A DNA stretch of 26,944 nt from HGM11525 sp045649145 (GCA_045649145.1 JAZRPK010000032.1:1-26944); one strand, 5' to 3'; shown: positions 1 through 7,889, counted from the first letter of the stretch. The notes: generated from the letters alone by a model not told the origin. Numbers and translations: made by a program.

Positions 1-2
1 CT

Positions 3-128
3 GTTTTAGAACAGGACCCAAGACCTGCATACATCGATGATGACCGACGTTACGGCTTCCCGTTTGCAGGTATGGAGATAGCCTTCAGGGTAGAGGGCAG
101 ACATCTCAAAGTAGAGAATATCGAATAG
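3..128 (+). CDS. trmO: TrmO (TsaA/YaeB) tRNA methyltransferase, C-terminal fragment
   Basis: The window opens inside this gene: 41 codons are visible in frame 3 before a TAG stop. The fragment contains QDPRPAY followed about 10 residues later by FAGMEIAFRVEG. This matches the end of the TrmO family as I remember it (E. coli TrmO has QDPRPAY and then a NVRWRV segment). TrmO uses S-adenosylmethionine to methylate N6-threonylcarbamoyladenosine at position 37 of certain tRNAs. Only the C-terminal subdomain is here, so the SAM-binding beta-barrel cannot be checked. A strong terminator follows within 10 bp, so this gene ends its transcription unit. The call rests on a short motif match and is moderately sure. 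Confidence 0.7.
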   Translation, partial: VLEQDPRPAYIDDDRRYGFPFAGMEIAFRVEGRHLKVENIE

Positions 129-134
129 CGTATC

Positions 135-162
135 AAACCTCCCATAATCTGGGAGGTTTTTT
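135..162 (+). terminator. Rho-independent terminator after trmO
   Basis: The 9-bp stem AAACCTCCC (135-143) and GGGAGGTTT (151-159), with a 7-nt loop, is followed by a T run to 162. It sits just after the trmO stop codon. Confidence 0.9.
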
Positions 163-218
163 GTACACATAAAGCGATATAATCAAGACAAACAAAAGAA
201 ACAGAGGAGGTTTTGATT

Positions 219-431
219 ATGTCAGAGAGAAGTTATTGGAGAGAACGCCCTGCGGCGAGAGCGGTTTATGAGAGAAGAATGGAGGCGGAAAATGCGTCAA
301 ATTTCAGGCTTTTGTCGCAGGGGATAAGCTTTGCGGCTGTGCTGTTTGGCGTGTTTGGAGTATGTACAGGCGATGTTGAGCTGGTTACGGCATCTGCGGC
401 TATGGCAATTTTTGCAAAGGTAATCGGCTAA
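219..431 (+). CDS. Small hypothetical membrane protein, 70 aa
   Basis: I do not recognise this protein. The start is set at the ATG at 219 because AGAGGAGG at 203-210 lies 8 nt upstream; the in-frame TTG at 213 is too close to that site. The first 30 residues are strongly charged (SERSYWRERPAARAVYERR). The rest is hydrophobic and could form one or two short helices (about residues 33-47 and 54-70), ending in FAKVIG. There is a TATAAT at 178-183 but no convincing -35 box. It lies between the trmO terminator and a small acidic ORF. The excellent ribosome-binding site supports a real gene; no function is proposed. Confidence 0.65.
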   Translation: MSERSYWRERPAARAVYERRMEAENASNFRLLSQGISFAAVLFGVFGVCTGDVELVTASAAMAIFAKVIG

Positions 432-452
432 GGGAAAGGCAGGCTTGATTGT

Positions 453-611
453 ATGGAATTTTATTTTGGCGATGAAATTTATGCCGAAGATAGCGATAGC
501 TATATGGAATATTTTTCAAAAAATATCGAAAATCGAGGGAGTAAAACTGACAAAAAATCCAATGATATGATAGCGAAGTATGATATAAATGCAGATGAAC
601 TGTCGAATTGA
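453..611 (+). CDS. Possible small acidic hypothetical protein, 52 aa
   Basis: This short ORF begins at an ATG 21 bp after the preceding small gene and ends at TGA 609-611. The product (MEFYFGDEIYAEDSDSYMEY and onward) is rich in Asp, Glu, Tyr and Asn, with no cysteine and no membrane helix. The only ribosome-binding candidate is a weak GGAAAGG/GGCAGG stretch 10-15 nt upstream. The close, co-directional placement suggests it could be translated from the same message. I recognise no family, and it may be a chance ORF. Confidence 0.4.
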   Translation: MEFYFGDEIYAEDSDSYMEYFSKNIENRGSKTDKKSNDMIAKYDINADELSN

Positions 612-702
612 TTAGAAAAGAAGAAAAAGGAGTCATAAAAGCTGAAAATATTATGTGGATTTCGGTAAAATTCTGCATTATAATGTAAATGTAAAAAATG
701 TT

Positions 703-722
703 AAAGAGCCATCAGGCTTTTT
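703..722 (+). terminator. Short terminator-like hairpin before the comF region
   Basis: AAAGAGCC (703-710) pairs with GGCTTTTT (715-722) across an ATCA tetraloop, with one G-T wobble; the 3' arm doubles as the U tract. It could end the transcript of the two small ORFs. The stretch 612-699 holds no gene that I can support. Confidence 0.55.
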
Positions 723-738
723 ATATACCCCCTATTAT

Positions 739-815
739 CCGCCGCTTTGTCGGGATATGCGTTTGCTTGCGGTCGCCCACGGACCGAAGGCGATTTGTAC
801 GCTCCGACAGGGCGG
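739..815 (+). repeat. 77-bp imperfect inverted repeat, MITE/REP-like
   Basis: The outer arms CCGCC (739-743) and GGCGG (811-815), then TTGTCGG (747-753) and CCGACAG (804-810), form the stem base. Inner pairs are GCGT (759-762) with ACGC (799-802), and CGGTC (770-774) with GACCG (782-786) around a 7-nt loop. It looks more G+C rich than its AT-rich flanks and encodes nothing convincing. It separates the hairpin at 703-722 from the comF promoter. Whether it is repeated elsewhere in the genome cannot be seen from this window. Confidence 0.6.
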
Positions 816-841
816 TTTCCCCTTTTTTATGAAGAAAAATA

Positions 842-870
842 TTTACAAAATTTGCCCCAAATGGTAGAAT
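842..870 (+). promoter_or_regulatory. Sigma-A-type promoter of comF
   Basis: TTTACA (842-847) and TAGAAT (865-870) are separated by exactly 17 bp. A transcription start near 877 leaves room for the ribosome-binding site of the ATG at 900. Confidence 0.7.
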
Positions 871-899
871 TAATGCAAGAAAGGGTATGGGGGTATCAT

Positions 900-1625
900 A
901 TGTACGGAGTACAAAAGCTATTGCGGCATCTGGAGGGCAACACGATAAAGTGCATCATCTGCAGCAGAAGAACTGACGACATTAAAATAAAAGGTGACGG
1001 TGTAGGTATTTGCCGACGCTGTTACGAAAAATATATGAAAGAACGTGTTGATGACTACTATGAGGTAAAATCGGCAGTCAGGAGACTTTTTGCACCGTTT
1101 GTATATGAGGGTGAGATAAGAAGAGCACTCCACGAACTGAAATTCGGGAATTGCAGCGCATATGCAAAACCGATTGGCGAGCTTGTCGCCGCCGCACTTC
1201 CTCAGTATTACCTCTTTTCCGATTACGATATGATAGTACCTGTCCCGCTGCACCCAAAACGTCTTCGGGAGAGAGGCTATAATCAGGCAGAATTGATAGC
1301 AAAAACAATCTCCAAAAGGTTAGGTGTTACAATATATGACGATGTTCTTTTCAGAATAAAGGATACAAAACGGCAGATGACGCTCTCTCGTGCACTTCGT
1401 CAAAGTAATGTAAAGAACGCATTTTTTGCTGACGAGGCAAGTGTTTCGGGTAAGCGTATTTTGCTTATTGACGATATTTATACGGCAGGTGCAACGGTTA
1501 GTGAATGTACAGACGAGCTTTTGAGAAAGGGTGCAACTGAGGTTAGTGCGATAGTTGTATGTGCTAATTTTATAAAAGATTATGCCGATGCGCCCAGAAT
1601 ACAAATTCCTACCGTAATAAAGTAA
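900..1625 (+). CDS. comF: ComF family amidophosphoribosyltransferase-like protein
   Basis: A 241-residue ComF/ComFC-type protein. Near the N-terminus two CxxC pairs (CIIC and CRRC, about residues 19-43) form the zinc-ribbon-like part seen in this family. The phosphoribosyltransferase-like fold follows, with VPVPLHPKRLRERGYNQAELIA in the middle and the PRPP-loop motif ILLIDDIYTAGATVSEC near the C-terminus. In competent Firmicutes ComFC helps imported single-stranded DNA reach the cytosol; in many genomes its exact role is unproven. I chose the ATG at 900 because GGGGGT precedes it by 5 nt and the promoter -10 box ends at 870; longer frames back to 747 would start upstream of that promoter. The gene is monocistronic, with its own terminator. 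dprA, another DNA-uptake gene, lies 1.1 kb downstream. Confidence 0.9.
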   Translation: MYGVQKLLRHLEGNTIKCIICSRRTDDIKIKGDGVGICRRCYEKYMKERVDDYYEVKSAVRRLFAPFVYEGEIRRALHELKFGNCSAYAKPIGELVAAALPQYYLFSDYDMIVPVPLHPKRLRERGYNQAELIAKTISKRLGVTIYDDVLFRIKDTKRQMTLSRALRQSNVKNAFFADEASVSGKRILLIDDIYTAGATVSECTDELLRKGATEVSAIVVCANFIKDYADAPRIQIPTVIK

Positions 1626-1641
1626 ACATAAGAAATACTAT

Positions 1642-1666
1642 AAAGACGTCTTTGGCGTCTTTTTTT
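1642..1666 (+). terminator. Rho-independent terminator after comF
   Basis: AAAGACG (1642-1648) pairs with CGTCTTT (1656-1662 onward) and runs into a T tract ending at 1666, 17 bp after the comF stop. Confidence 0.9.
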
Positions 1667-1686
1667 GCAATAAATAAAAAGAGGGG

Positions 1687-1716
1687 GTGACAAATCGAGG
1701 AATATTATGGTATAAT
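1687..1716 (+). promoter_or_regulatory. Promoter of the cysteine synthase gene
   Basis: GTGACA (1687-1692) and a perfect TATAAT (1711-1716) are spaced by 18 bp, about 35 bp before the cysK start codon. I see no S-box, T-box or other riboswitch in the short leader. Confidence 0.65.
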
Positions 1717-1750
1717 AATAAAGTATGAACTTGAAAGGACTGTAAAATAT

Positions 1751-2677
1751 ATGGTTTATAATAATATTCTTGAGGCGTTGGGCAACACGCCGTTAATACG
1801 CCTTACAAGACTTGCTGACCCCGACAGTGCAGAAATTCTTGTTAAATTTGAAGGTCTTAATGTCGGCGGTTCCATAAAAACACGAACAGCATACAATATG
1901 ATACTTTGGGCAGAAAAGCAGGGACTTATAACCAAGGACACTGTTATAGTCGAGCCGACAAGCGGAAATCAGGGTATAGGTCTTGCTCTTGTCGGAGCGG
2001 TAAGAGGCTACAAGACGAAGATAATTATGCCCGATTCTGTAAGCGAGGAGCGCAGAAAGCTGGTCGAGCATTATGGTGCAGAGGTTATTTTAGTTCACGA
2101 TTCGGGGAATATCGGAGCGTGTATCGAAGAGTGCTTGCAGACTGCGCTTAAGATGCAAAAGGAGAACAAAAACGTTTTTGTACCGCAACAGTTTGAAAAC
2201 CCTGCCAACACAGCAGCACAAAGAGAGCAGACTGCACGTGAGATATTAGAGCAGGTGGGAGGACCTATCCACGGCTTTTGCTCGGGCATCGGCACAGGCG
2301 GTACGATAACGGGCATCGGCGAGGTATTAAAAGAACATAATCCCGATATTGAAATCTGGGCGGTAGAGCCTGAAAATGCGGCAATTCTTTCGGGCGGCTC
2401 GATTGGTACGCACGTTCAGATGGGAATAGGCGACGGCCTAATTCCCGAAATACTCAATGTTAATATCTACAATGATATATGTATCATAAAGGATGATGAG
2501 GCGATACATACATCAAAAGAGCTTGCGTCCAAGGAGGGTATTATGTGCGGAATATCGAGCGGAACAAACGTTGCCGCGGCGATACGTCTTGCAAAAAAGC
2601 TTGGTAAGGGTAAAAGAGTAGTTACCGTACTGCCCGATACGGCGGAGAGATATTTTTCTACACCGCTTTTTGAATAA
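1751..2677 (+). CDS. cysK: Cysteine synthase (O-acetylserine sulfhydrylase family, PLP-dependent)
   Basis: 308 residues, about normal for CysK. The family forms L-cysteine from O-acetylserine and sulfide, with PLP on a lysine. The N-terminal NILEALGNTPLIRL is typical. The PLP lysine is K43 in NVGGSIKTRTA, the substrate loop is TSGNQGIGLA (classical CysK has TSGNTGI), the phosphate-binding loop is SGIGTGGTITG, and the C-terminus is LPDTAERYFSTPLFE. GAAAGGA at 1733-1739 supports the ATG at 1751. The P-to-V, D-to-T and T-to-Q changes in the two active-site motifs mark a distinct clade which I recall from Clostridia, so the in vivo acyl donor could differ (for example O-phosphoserine). It is transcribed alone from its own promoter, with dprA starting 80 bp later behind a separate promoter. 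Confidence 0.88.
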   Translation: MVYNNILEALGNTPLIRLTRLADPDSAEILVKFEGLNVGGSIKTRTAYNMILWAEKQGLITKDTVIVEPTSGNQGIGLALVGAVRGYKTKIIMPDSVSEERRKLVEHYGAEVILVHDSGNIGACIEECLQTALKMQKENKNVFVPQQFENPANTAAQREQTAREILEQVGGPIHGFCSGIGTGGTITGIGEVLKEHNPDIEIWAVEPENAAILSGGSIGTHVQMGIGDGLIPEILNVNIYNDICIIKDDEAIHTSKELASKEGIMCGISSGTNVAAAIRLAKKLGKGKRVVTVLPDTAERYFSTPLFE

Positions 2678-2689
2678 TGAAAAAAGTCT

Positions 2690-2718
2690 TTGACAAACCG
2701 AACAAAATGTAGTAGTCT
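2690..2718 (+). promoter_or_regulatory. Probable promoter of the dprA-topA-trmFO unit
   Basis: A perfect TTGACA (2690-2695) is followed after 17 bp by TAGTCT (2713-2718). A better -10 match, TATTAT at 2718-2723, is too far away (22 bp), so the -10 assignment is uncertain. Confidence 0.5.
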
Positions 2719-2757
2719 ATTATAGTGTACTTGTAGAGGAAAGGAACGGTTATACAA

Positions 2758-3885
2758 ATGACACGCAAACTTCTGAGAATTTGGCTTTCGCTAAAGACAT
2801 CTGGTGCGACGTGGCGTGCCCAGCAACTTGAACATTGTTTCGGCAGCATTGAGGCGGTTTACGAAGCAAAGATGGACGATTATATGAAAATAGCGGAGAT
2901 GACCAAGCCGGTCGCAATTTCACTTTCTGATAAAAGCCTTGATGATGCTAAAAAGATTGTAGCCGACTCAGAAGAGCTGGGTATAAACATATTAACGCCG
3001 GACGATGGCAATTTCCCCCGCGTGCTTTTAGAGATAAGCTCACCTGTACAGGTTTTATACACGCTTGGGGAAATACCCCAATGGGACAGCATTTTGGGTA
3101 TTGCTGTTGTCGGAACAAGACATTTTAGTGAATACGGACAGACAGTTACAGAGAGAATAACGAGAGAGCTTGCCGAGGCGGGCGTGACTATTATAAGCGG
3201 AATGGCAAGAGGTATTGACAGCTTTGCGCTAAAATCTGCTATAAGAGTCGGTGCACCGACCGTTGCAGTGATGGGCAGAGGCTTAGACTCAGCTTATCCG
3301 CCCGAAAATCAGGGTTTGATGAATGATATAATAAAGACGGGCTGTGCCATCAGCGAATATCCGCCGTATGCACCTCCGTTGCCGTCACACTTTCCGGCAA
3401 GAAACCGTATAGTGAGCGCTATATCAGCAGGAGTGCTTGCGATTGAAGCGCCTAAAAAGAGCGGAACGCTGATTACAGCAAGGCTGGCACGGGATATGGG
3501 CAGAGAACTGTTTGCTGTTCCGGGGAGTATATTTGCCAAAAACTCGCAAGGTACAAATAATCTGATAAAAGAGGGGGCCAATGCAGTAACCTGTGCAGGT
3601 GATGTATTGGACGCATTTCCCATACAGTCGAAAAATCTGACACCGCCCGAAAAGCAATCGGTATCTGAGCCGAAAACGGAGATTGACACTTCGGCAGAGC
3701 TTGAGGGACTTGGAGAAGATGAGAAAAAGATAGTGGCATTGCTTAAAGAAAAGGATATGCACATAGAGGAGATTGCTGCACGCACAGACCTTACTATCCC
3801 GCAGCTTAACGGGATTTTACCTATGCTCGAGATTGAGGGGTATATAGTAAAGCTTGCGGGCAGTAAATATAAGTACAATGTATAA
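2758..3885 (+). CDS. dprA: DNA-processing protein DprA (Smf)
   Basis: 375 residues. DprA binds incoming single-stranded DNA and loads RecA during transformation; it is also widespread in bacteria not known to be competent. An N-terminal helical (SAM-like) region of roughly 80 residues precedes the Rossmann-type DprA core. The core has GIAVVGTRHFSEYG, SGMARGIDSFAL, GRGLDSAYPPEN, SEYPP, FPARNRIVSAIS and the LFAVPGS segment. A linker of about 40 residues rich in charged and polar residues leads to a C-terminal winged-helix (DML1-like) domain, IVALLKEKDMHIEEIAART and onward. AGAGGAAAGGAA at 2735-2746 is the ribosome-binding site, at a slightly long spacing. topA follows almost without a gap, as in many Firmicutes. 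Confidence 0.95.
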   Translation: MTRKLLRIWLSLKTSGATWRAQQLEHCFGSIEAVYEAKMDDYMKIAEMTKPVAISLSDKSLDDAKKIVADSEELGINILTPDDGNFPRVLLEISSPVQVLYTLGEIPQWDSILGIAVVGTRHFSEYGQTVTERITRELAEAGVTIISGMARGIDSFALKSAIRVGAPTVAVMGRGLDSAYPPENQGLMNDIIKTGCAISEYPPYAPPLPSHFPARNRIVSAISAGVLAIEAPKKSGTLITARLARDMGRELFAVPGSIFAKNSQGTNNLIKEGANAVTCAGDVLDAFPIQSKNLTPPEKQSVSEPKTEIDTSAELEGLGEDEKKIVALLKEKDMHIEEIAARTDLTIPQLNGILPMLEIEGYIVKLAGSKYKYNV

Positions 3886-3900
3886 ATGGAGAGGAAAAGT

Positions 3901-5985
3901 ATGGCAGCGAAAAAGCTATTGATAGTTGAGTCGCCTGCAAAGGCAGGTACAATTAAAAAATATCTCGGCAGCGATTATAATGTCATGGCGACGGTGGGAC
4001 ATATTATAGACTTACCCAAAAGCCAGCTGGGAGTTGATATTGACGATGGCTTTGAGCCTAAGTATATCACAATCAGGGGCAAGGGCGATTTATTGACAAA
4101 GCTAAAGCGTGAAGCAAAGGCTGCGTCAAAAGTATATCTCGCAACCGACCCTGACCGTGAGGGAGAGGCTATAAGCTGGCATCTTGCACACGCACTTTCG
4201 ATTGACCCCGAGTCAGCGTGCCGTGTAACCTTTAACGAGGTGACCAAAACGGCCGTCAAGGATGCGATGAAGAAACCGAGAGTCATTGATACCGACCTTG
4301 TAAACGCACAGCAGGCAAGACGTGTTATCGACCGTGTTGTCGGCTATAAATTAAGCCCTATTTTATGGGAAAAGGTTAAAAAAGGTCTGTCGGCAGGACG
4401 AGTACAGTCGGTTGCGACACGTCTTATATGCGACCGTGAGGAAGAAATACAAAACTTTATTCCTAAGGAGTATTGGACGGTGGAGGCTACCTTAACCGAC
4501 AGCAAAGCGAAAAAGAGCTTTACTGCAAAATACTTCGGAACAGGTGCAAAAGAGGCAGAGCTTTCTGACAGCGAAGCTGCCGAGGCAGTAATCAAAGAGG
4601 TCAAGAGCGAGCAATTTATCATAACCAAAATCAAACACGGCGAAAGTGTAAAAAATCCGCCCGCACCCTTTACTACAAGTACAATGCAGCAGGATGCGTC
4701 GAGGAAAATCAGCTTTTCGCCCTATAAGACAATGCAGACGGCGCAGGCTCTTTACGAGGGTATTAACCTCGGAACAGCACTCGGCGGCACAGTAGGTCTT
4801 ATCACCTATATGCGTACCGACTCGCTGCGTATTTCAACCGATGCGAGAGCAGAAGCTGCGGGCTTTATAACAGAAAACTACGGAAAAGAGAACCTTCGTG
4901 TCCGTGAATATAAAACAAAGAACAATGCTCAGGACGCTCACGAGGCTATTCGTCCTACAAGTGTAAACCTGACACCGCAGATGGTAAAGGATAAGCTTAC
5001 CAACGACCAGTATAAGCTCTATAAGCTTATATGGGAACGCTTTGTTGCAAGCCAGATGATGCCGGCTGTTTACGATACAACTGCAGTTACTATTATGGCA
5101 GGCAGACACGAGTTTCGTGCAAATGGCACACAGCTGAAGTTCAAGGGCTATACCACCATTTACACAGAGGGCAGCGACACCGCTGAGGAAAAGGCTAAAA
5201 AACTGCCGTCCCTCAAGGAGAATACAGAAGTAATATTAAAGGACATAGACGGTAAACAGCACTTTACTCAGCCGCCTGCACGTTTTTCGGAGGCGACCTT
5301 GGTGCGTGAGTTGGAGGAGAAGGGCATCGGAAGACCGAGTACCTACGCCCCCACCATAACAACGATTGTTGCACGTGGTTACGTGGCACGTAATAAAAAG
5401 CAGCTCATTCCAACCGAACTGGGAATGGTTACAACAGACATCCTCAAGAAGTATTTTAAGGATATTGTAGACGTCAAGTTCACCGCAGGAATGGAGGAGC
5501 AGCTTGACGATGTTGCCGAGGGCAAAATCAGATGGAAAGGAATTTTGGAAGAATTCTATCCCGACTTTGCCAAAAATCTTGAAACAGCAAAGGCTGATGT
5601 TGAAAAGGTCAAGATAAAGGACGAGGAGTCGGACGTTGTTTGCGACAAATGTGGTCGCAAGATGGTCTATAAAATCGGCAAATTCGGCAAATTCCTTGCC
5701 TGCCCAGGTTATCCCGAATGTAAGAACACAATGACTATAAAGAAGGGTACAGGCGCAGTCTGCCCCAAATGCGGCAAGGAGCTTGTCGAAAAGAGTTCCA
5801 AAAGAGGCAGAGTGTTCTACGGCTGCGAGGGTTTCCCTAAGTGTGATTTTATGTCATGGGATAAGCCGATAGCAGACGAAAAATGCCCCGAATGCGGCGG
5901 ACTACTTTTGGCAAAACAGGGCAGAGGTGCCAAGATATACTGCAATAACGAAAGCTGTAAATACGAAAGGAAAGGCAAGAAATGA
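3901..5985 (+). CDS. topA: DNA topoisomerase I (type IA)
   Basis: 694 residues, full length for the family. TopA relaxes negative supercoils through a 5'-phosphotyrosine intermediate. The TOPRIM domain opens with LLIVESPAKAGTIKKYLG and includes the acidic ATDPDREGEAISWH motif. The active-site tyrosine is Y303 in LITYMRTDS. From about residue 581 there are three C-terminal four-cysteine zinc ribbons (starting CDKC, CPKC and CPEC), then a basic tail. I prefer the ATG at 3901 over the ATG at 3886: GGAGAGG (3888-3894) lies properly before 3901 and overlaps the earlier ATG. The gene follows dprA by 15 bp and overlaps trmFO by 4 bp (ATGA), so translation of the pair is probably coupled. Confidence 0.97.
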   Translation: MAAKKLLIVESPAKAGTIKKYLGSDYNVMATVGHIIDLPKSQLGVDIDDGFEPKYITIRGKGDLLTKLKREAKAASKVYLATDPDREGEAISWHLAHALSIDPESACRVTFNEVTKTAVKDAMKKPRVIDTDLVNAQQARRVIDRVVGYKLSPILWEKVKKGLSAGRVQSVATRLICDREEEIQNFIPKEYWTVEATLTDSKAKKSFTAKYFGTGAKEAELSDSEAAEAVIKEVKSEQFIITKIKHGESVKNPPAPFTTSTMQQDASRKISFSPYKTMQTAQALYEGINLGTALGGTVGLITYMRTDSLRISTDARAEAAGFITENYGKENLRVREYKTKNNAQDAHEAIRPTSVNLTPQMVKDKLTNDQYKLYKLIWERFVASQMMPAVYDTTAVTIMAGRHEFRANGTQLKFKGYTTIYTEGSDTAEEKAKKLPSLKENTEVILKDIDGKQHFTQPPARFSEATLVRELEEKGIGRPSTYAPTITTIVARGYVARNKKQLIPTELGMVTTDILKKYFKDIVDVKFTAGMEEQLDDVAEGKIRWKGILEEFYPDFAKNLETAKADVEKVKIKDEESDVVCDKCGRKMVYKIGKFGKFLACPGYPECKNTMTIKKGTGAVCPKCGKELVEKSSKRGRVFYGCEGFPKCDFMSWDKPIADEKCPECGGLLLAKQGRGAKIYCNNESCKYERKGKK

Positions 5986-7286
5986 GGGTAAGGGTCATAG
6001 GTGCAGGTCTTGCAGGCTGTGAGGCGGCACATCAACTCTCAAAGCAAGGGATAGAGGTTACTCTTTGCGAAATGAAGCCGAAAAAATACTCGCCTGCACA
6101 TTCTATGGACGGATTTGCCGAGCTTGTTTGCTCCAATTCGCTAAAGGCGGACAGAATAGAAAATGCGTGCGGTCTTCTAAAAGCTGAAATGCGTCTTTTC
6201 GACTCTATAACTATGCGTGCGGCTGACAAGGCACGTGTGCCCGCTGGCGGTGCGTTGGCGGTTGACAGAGAGCTTTTTTCCAAATATATAACCGAAGAAC
6301 TTAAAAATAATCCGCTTATCACAATTGAATATGGTGAGGTATGCGGGATAGATACCGACGAATATACCATAATTGCAACAGGCCCTCTCACATCTGACGG
6401 TCTTTGCACAGAGATAGAAAAGCTTTGCGGAGGAGAAAGCCTGTATTTTTACGACGCGGCAGCGCCTGTTGTTACAAAAGAAAGTATCGATTTTGACCGT
6501 GTTTTTTACGGTGCACGCTATGGCAGAGGTACTGATGATTATATAAATTGTCCCTTTACCAAAGAGGAGTATGATGCGTTTTATGACGCATTGGTTGAGG
6601 CGGAGACAGCACCGCTTAAAAGCTTTGAAAAGCAGACGGTGTTCGAGGGCTGTATGCCGGTTGAAACTATGGCAAAACGCGGTCGGGAAACCTTGCTTTT
6701 CGGGCCGTTAAAGCCGGTCGGTCTGGTCAATCCGAAAACGGGAAAAGATGATGCACACGCAGTTGTGCAGCTTCGTCAGGACGATATGGCAGGCTCTATA
6801 TATAATTTGGTTGGCTTTCAGACAAATCTTAAATGGGGCGAGCAAAAGAGGGTATTTTCGATGATACCGGGCCTTGAGAATGCAGAATTTGTGCGTTATG
6901 GCGTGATGCACCGCAATACTTATATAAACGCACCCGAGGTGTTGGACAGATTTTACCGTATGAAGAAGTATCCCAAGGTGTTTTTCGCAGGTCAAATAAC
7001 AGGTGTTGAGGGTTATGTTGAGTCGGCGGCATCAGGGCTTATGGCGGGATATAATCTGGCAAAGATGTTGAAGGGTGAGCCGATGCTGGAGCCTGATATA
7101 AAGACTGCAATCGGCGCATTGCCGATTTATATTACAACCACAGATAAACTTCAACCTATGAACGCCAATTTCGGCATAATAGAGGGGCTTAATCAAAGAA
7201 TCAAAAACAAGGTTGACCGATACAGGATGATTGCCGAGCGGTCACTGGAAATTTTGGAAAGAAAATTAGAACAAAAAAATGACTGA
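5982..7286 (+). CDS. trmFO: TrmFO, methylenetetrahydrofolate-tRNA (uracil-54-C5)-methyltransferase
   Basis: 434 residues. TrmFO makes ribothymidine at position 54 of the tRNA T-loop with methylene-tetrahydrofolate as carbon donor and FADH2 as reductant. The N-terminus has the FAD dinucleotide-binding GAGLAG, then MDGFAELVCSNSLKAD with C50. FEGCMPVE carries C224; by position these correspond to the two functional cysteines known in B. subtilis TrmFO. GQITGVEGYVESAASGLMAG near residue 340 is the family signature. The ATG overlaps the topA stop (ATGA). In many Firmicutes the next genes are xerC and codWX; here the unit stops at a bidirectional terminator overlapping the trmFO stop codon and faces the convergent infC operon. 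Confidence 0.96.
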   Translation: MRVRVIGAGLAGCEAAHQLSKQGIEVTLCEMKPKKYSPAHSMDGFAELVCSNSLKADRIENACGLLKAEMRLFDSITMRAADKARVPAGGALAVDRELFSKYITEELKNNPLITIEYGEVCGIDTDEYTIIATGPLTSDGLCTEIEKLCGGESLYFYDAAAPVVTKESIDFDRVFYGARYGRGTDDYINCPFTKEEYDAFYDALVEAETAPLKSFEKQTVFEGCMPVETMAKRGRETLLFGPLKPVGLVNPKTGKDDAHAVVQLRQDDMAGSIYNLVGFQTNLKWGEQKRVFSMIPGLENAEFVRYGVMHRNTYINAPEVLDRFYRMKKYPKVFFAGQITGVEGYVESAASGLMAGYNLAKMLKGEPMLEPDIKTAIGALPIYITTTDKLQPMNANFGIIEGLNQRIKNKVDRYRMIAERSLEILERKLEQKND

Positions 7287-7302
7287 GCATCTGCTCAGTC
7301 AT
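7279..7302. terminator. Bidirectional terminator between trmFO and rplT
   Basis: A perfect 11-bp stem, ATGACTGAGCA (7279-7289) with TGCTCAGTCAT (7292-7302), closes a 2-nt loop and contains the trmFO stop codon. An A7 run before it provides a strong U tract for minus-strand transcripts; on the plus strand the trailing TTTATATTTT is weaker. Confidence 0.9.
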
Positions 7303-7314
7303 TTATATTTTGGT

Positions 7315-7668
7315 TTATCTTGCAGCCTTTGCTTTTTCTACCAATGCAGTGAAAGCAGCGGGGTCAGCAATAGCAATCTCAGAAAGCATCTTTCTGTTCA
7401 TTTCGATGCCTGCCTTCTTAAGACCGTCCATAAATGTAGAATAGTTCATACCATTCATCTTAGCAGCAGCGGAAATTCTTGAAATCCACATTCTGCGGAA
7501 ATCTCTTTTTCTGCGCTTTCTGCCGATGTAAGCGTTCTGCATTGAACGCATAACTGCCTGATTTGCAACGCGGAAAAGCTTTGACTCGCCGCCACGGAAG
7601 CCCTTAGCAAGCTTCAATATCTTCTTGTGCTTTTTTCTTGTATTCAAAGCGCCGTTAACTCTTGCCAT
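7315..7668 (-). CDS. rplT: 50S ribosomal protein L20
   Basis: 117 residues, the normal length. L20 binds 23S rRNA early in 50S assembly and, in Firmicutes, represses its own operon by binding the infC leader. The basic N-terminus MARVNGALNTRKKHKKILK, the GFRGGESKLFRVANQAVMRSM segment and the RDFRRMWISRISAA stretch are diagnostic. AGAGAGGT lies 8 nt before the ATG. It is the last gene of infC-rpmI-rplT and ends at the shared bidirectional terminator. Confidence 0.98.
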   Translation of the reverse strand: MARVNGALNTRKKHKKILKLAKGFRGGESKLFRVANQAVMRSMQNAYIGRKRRKRDFRRMWISRISAAAKMNGMNYSTFMDGLKKAGIEMNRKMLSEIAIADPAAFTALVEKAKAAR

Positions 7669-7691
7669 TTGTATTTACCTCTCTTTCAATC

Positions 7692-7889
7692 TTACTTGTA
7701 AGGAATAAGCTTCTTGATTACTGCAGCATTTGCAGCTGAGCAATAAGCCTGCTTTCTCAAGTGTCTTTTTCTCTTAGTTGACTTCTTGTTCAAGATGTGA
7801 CGGCGGAATGCCTTGTTCATCTTTACCTTACCCTTTTTAGTAAGATTAAATCTCTTAGCTGCGCCTCTGTGTGTCTTTATTTTAGGCAT
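7692..7889 (-). CDS. rpmI: 50S ribosomal protein L35
   Basis: 65 residues, very basic, with the typical MPKIKTHRGAAKRFNLTKKGK start and the central HILNKKSTKRKRHLRK motif. L35 is a small late-assembly 50S protein. GGAAGGAG lies about 8 nt before the ATG. It sits in the conserved order between infC (28-bp gap) and rplT (23-bp gap), and is presumably controlled by the same leader attenuator. Confidence 0.98.
   Translation of the reverse strand: MPKIKTHRGAAKRFNLTKKGKVKMNKAFRRHILNKKSTKRKRHLRKQAYCSAANAAVIKKLIPYK

Noticed and set aside
747..899. N-terminal extension of ComF back to 747
   Set aside because: The extra 51 codons run through the inverted repeat and the comF promoter and do not resemble the family; the ATG at 900 has a proper SD.
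3309..3878. 189-residue antisense ORF inside dprA
   Set aside because: It is the complement of a strongly conserved coding frame, rich in Ser/Pro/Ile as expected for a shadow frame, with no ribosome-binding site.
3886..3900. Earlier ATG of topA at 3886
   Set aside because: It overlaps the GGAGAGG that serves the ATG at 3901, and the added residues MERKS are not part of the family.
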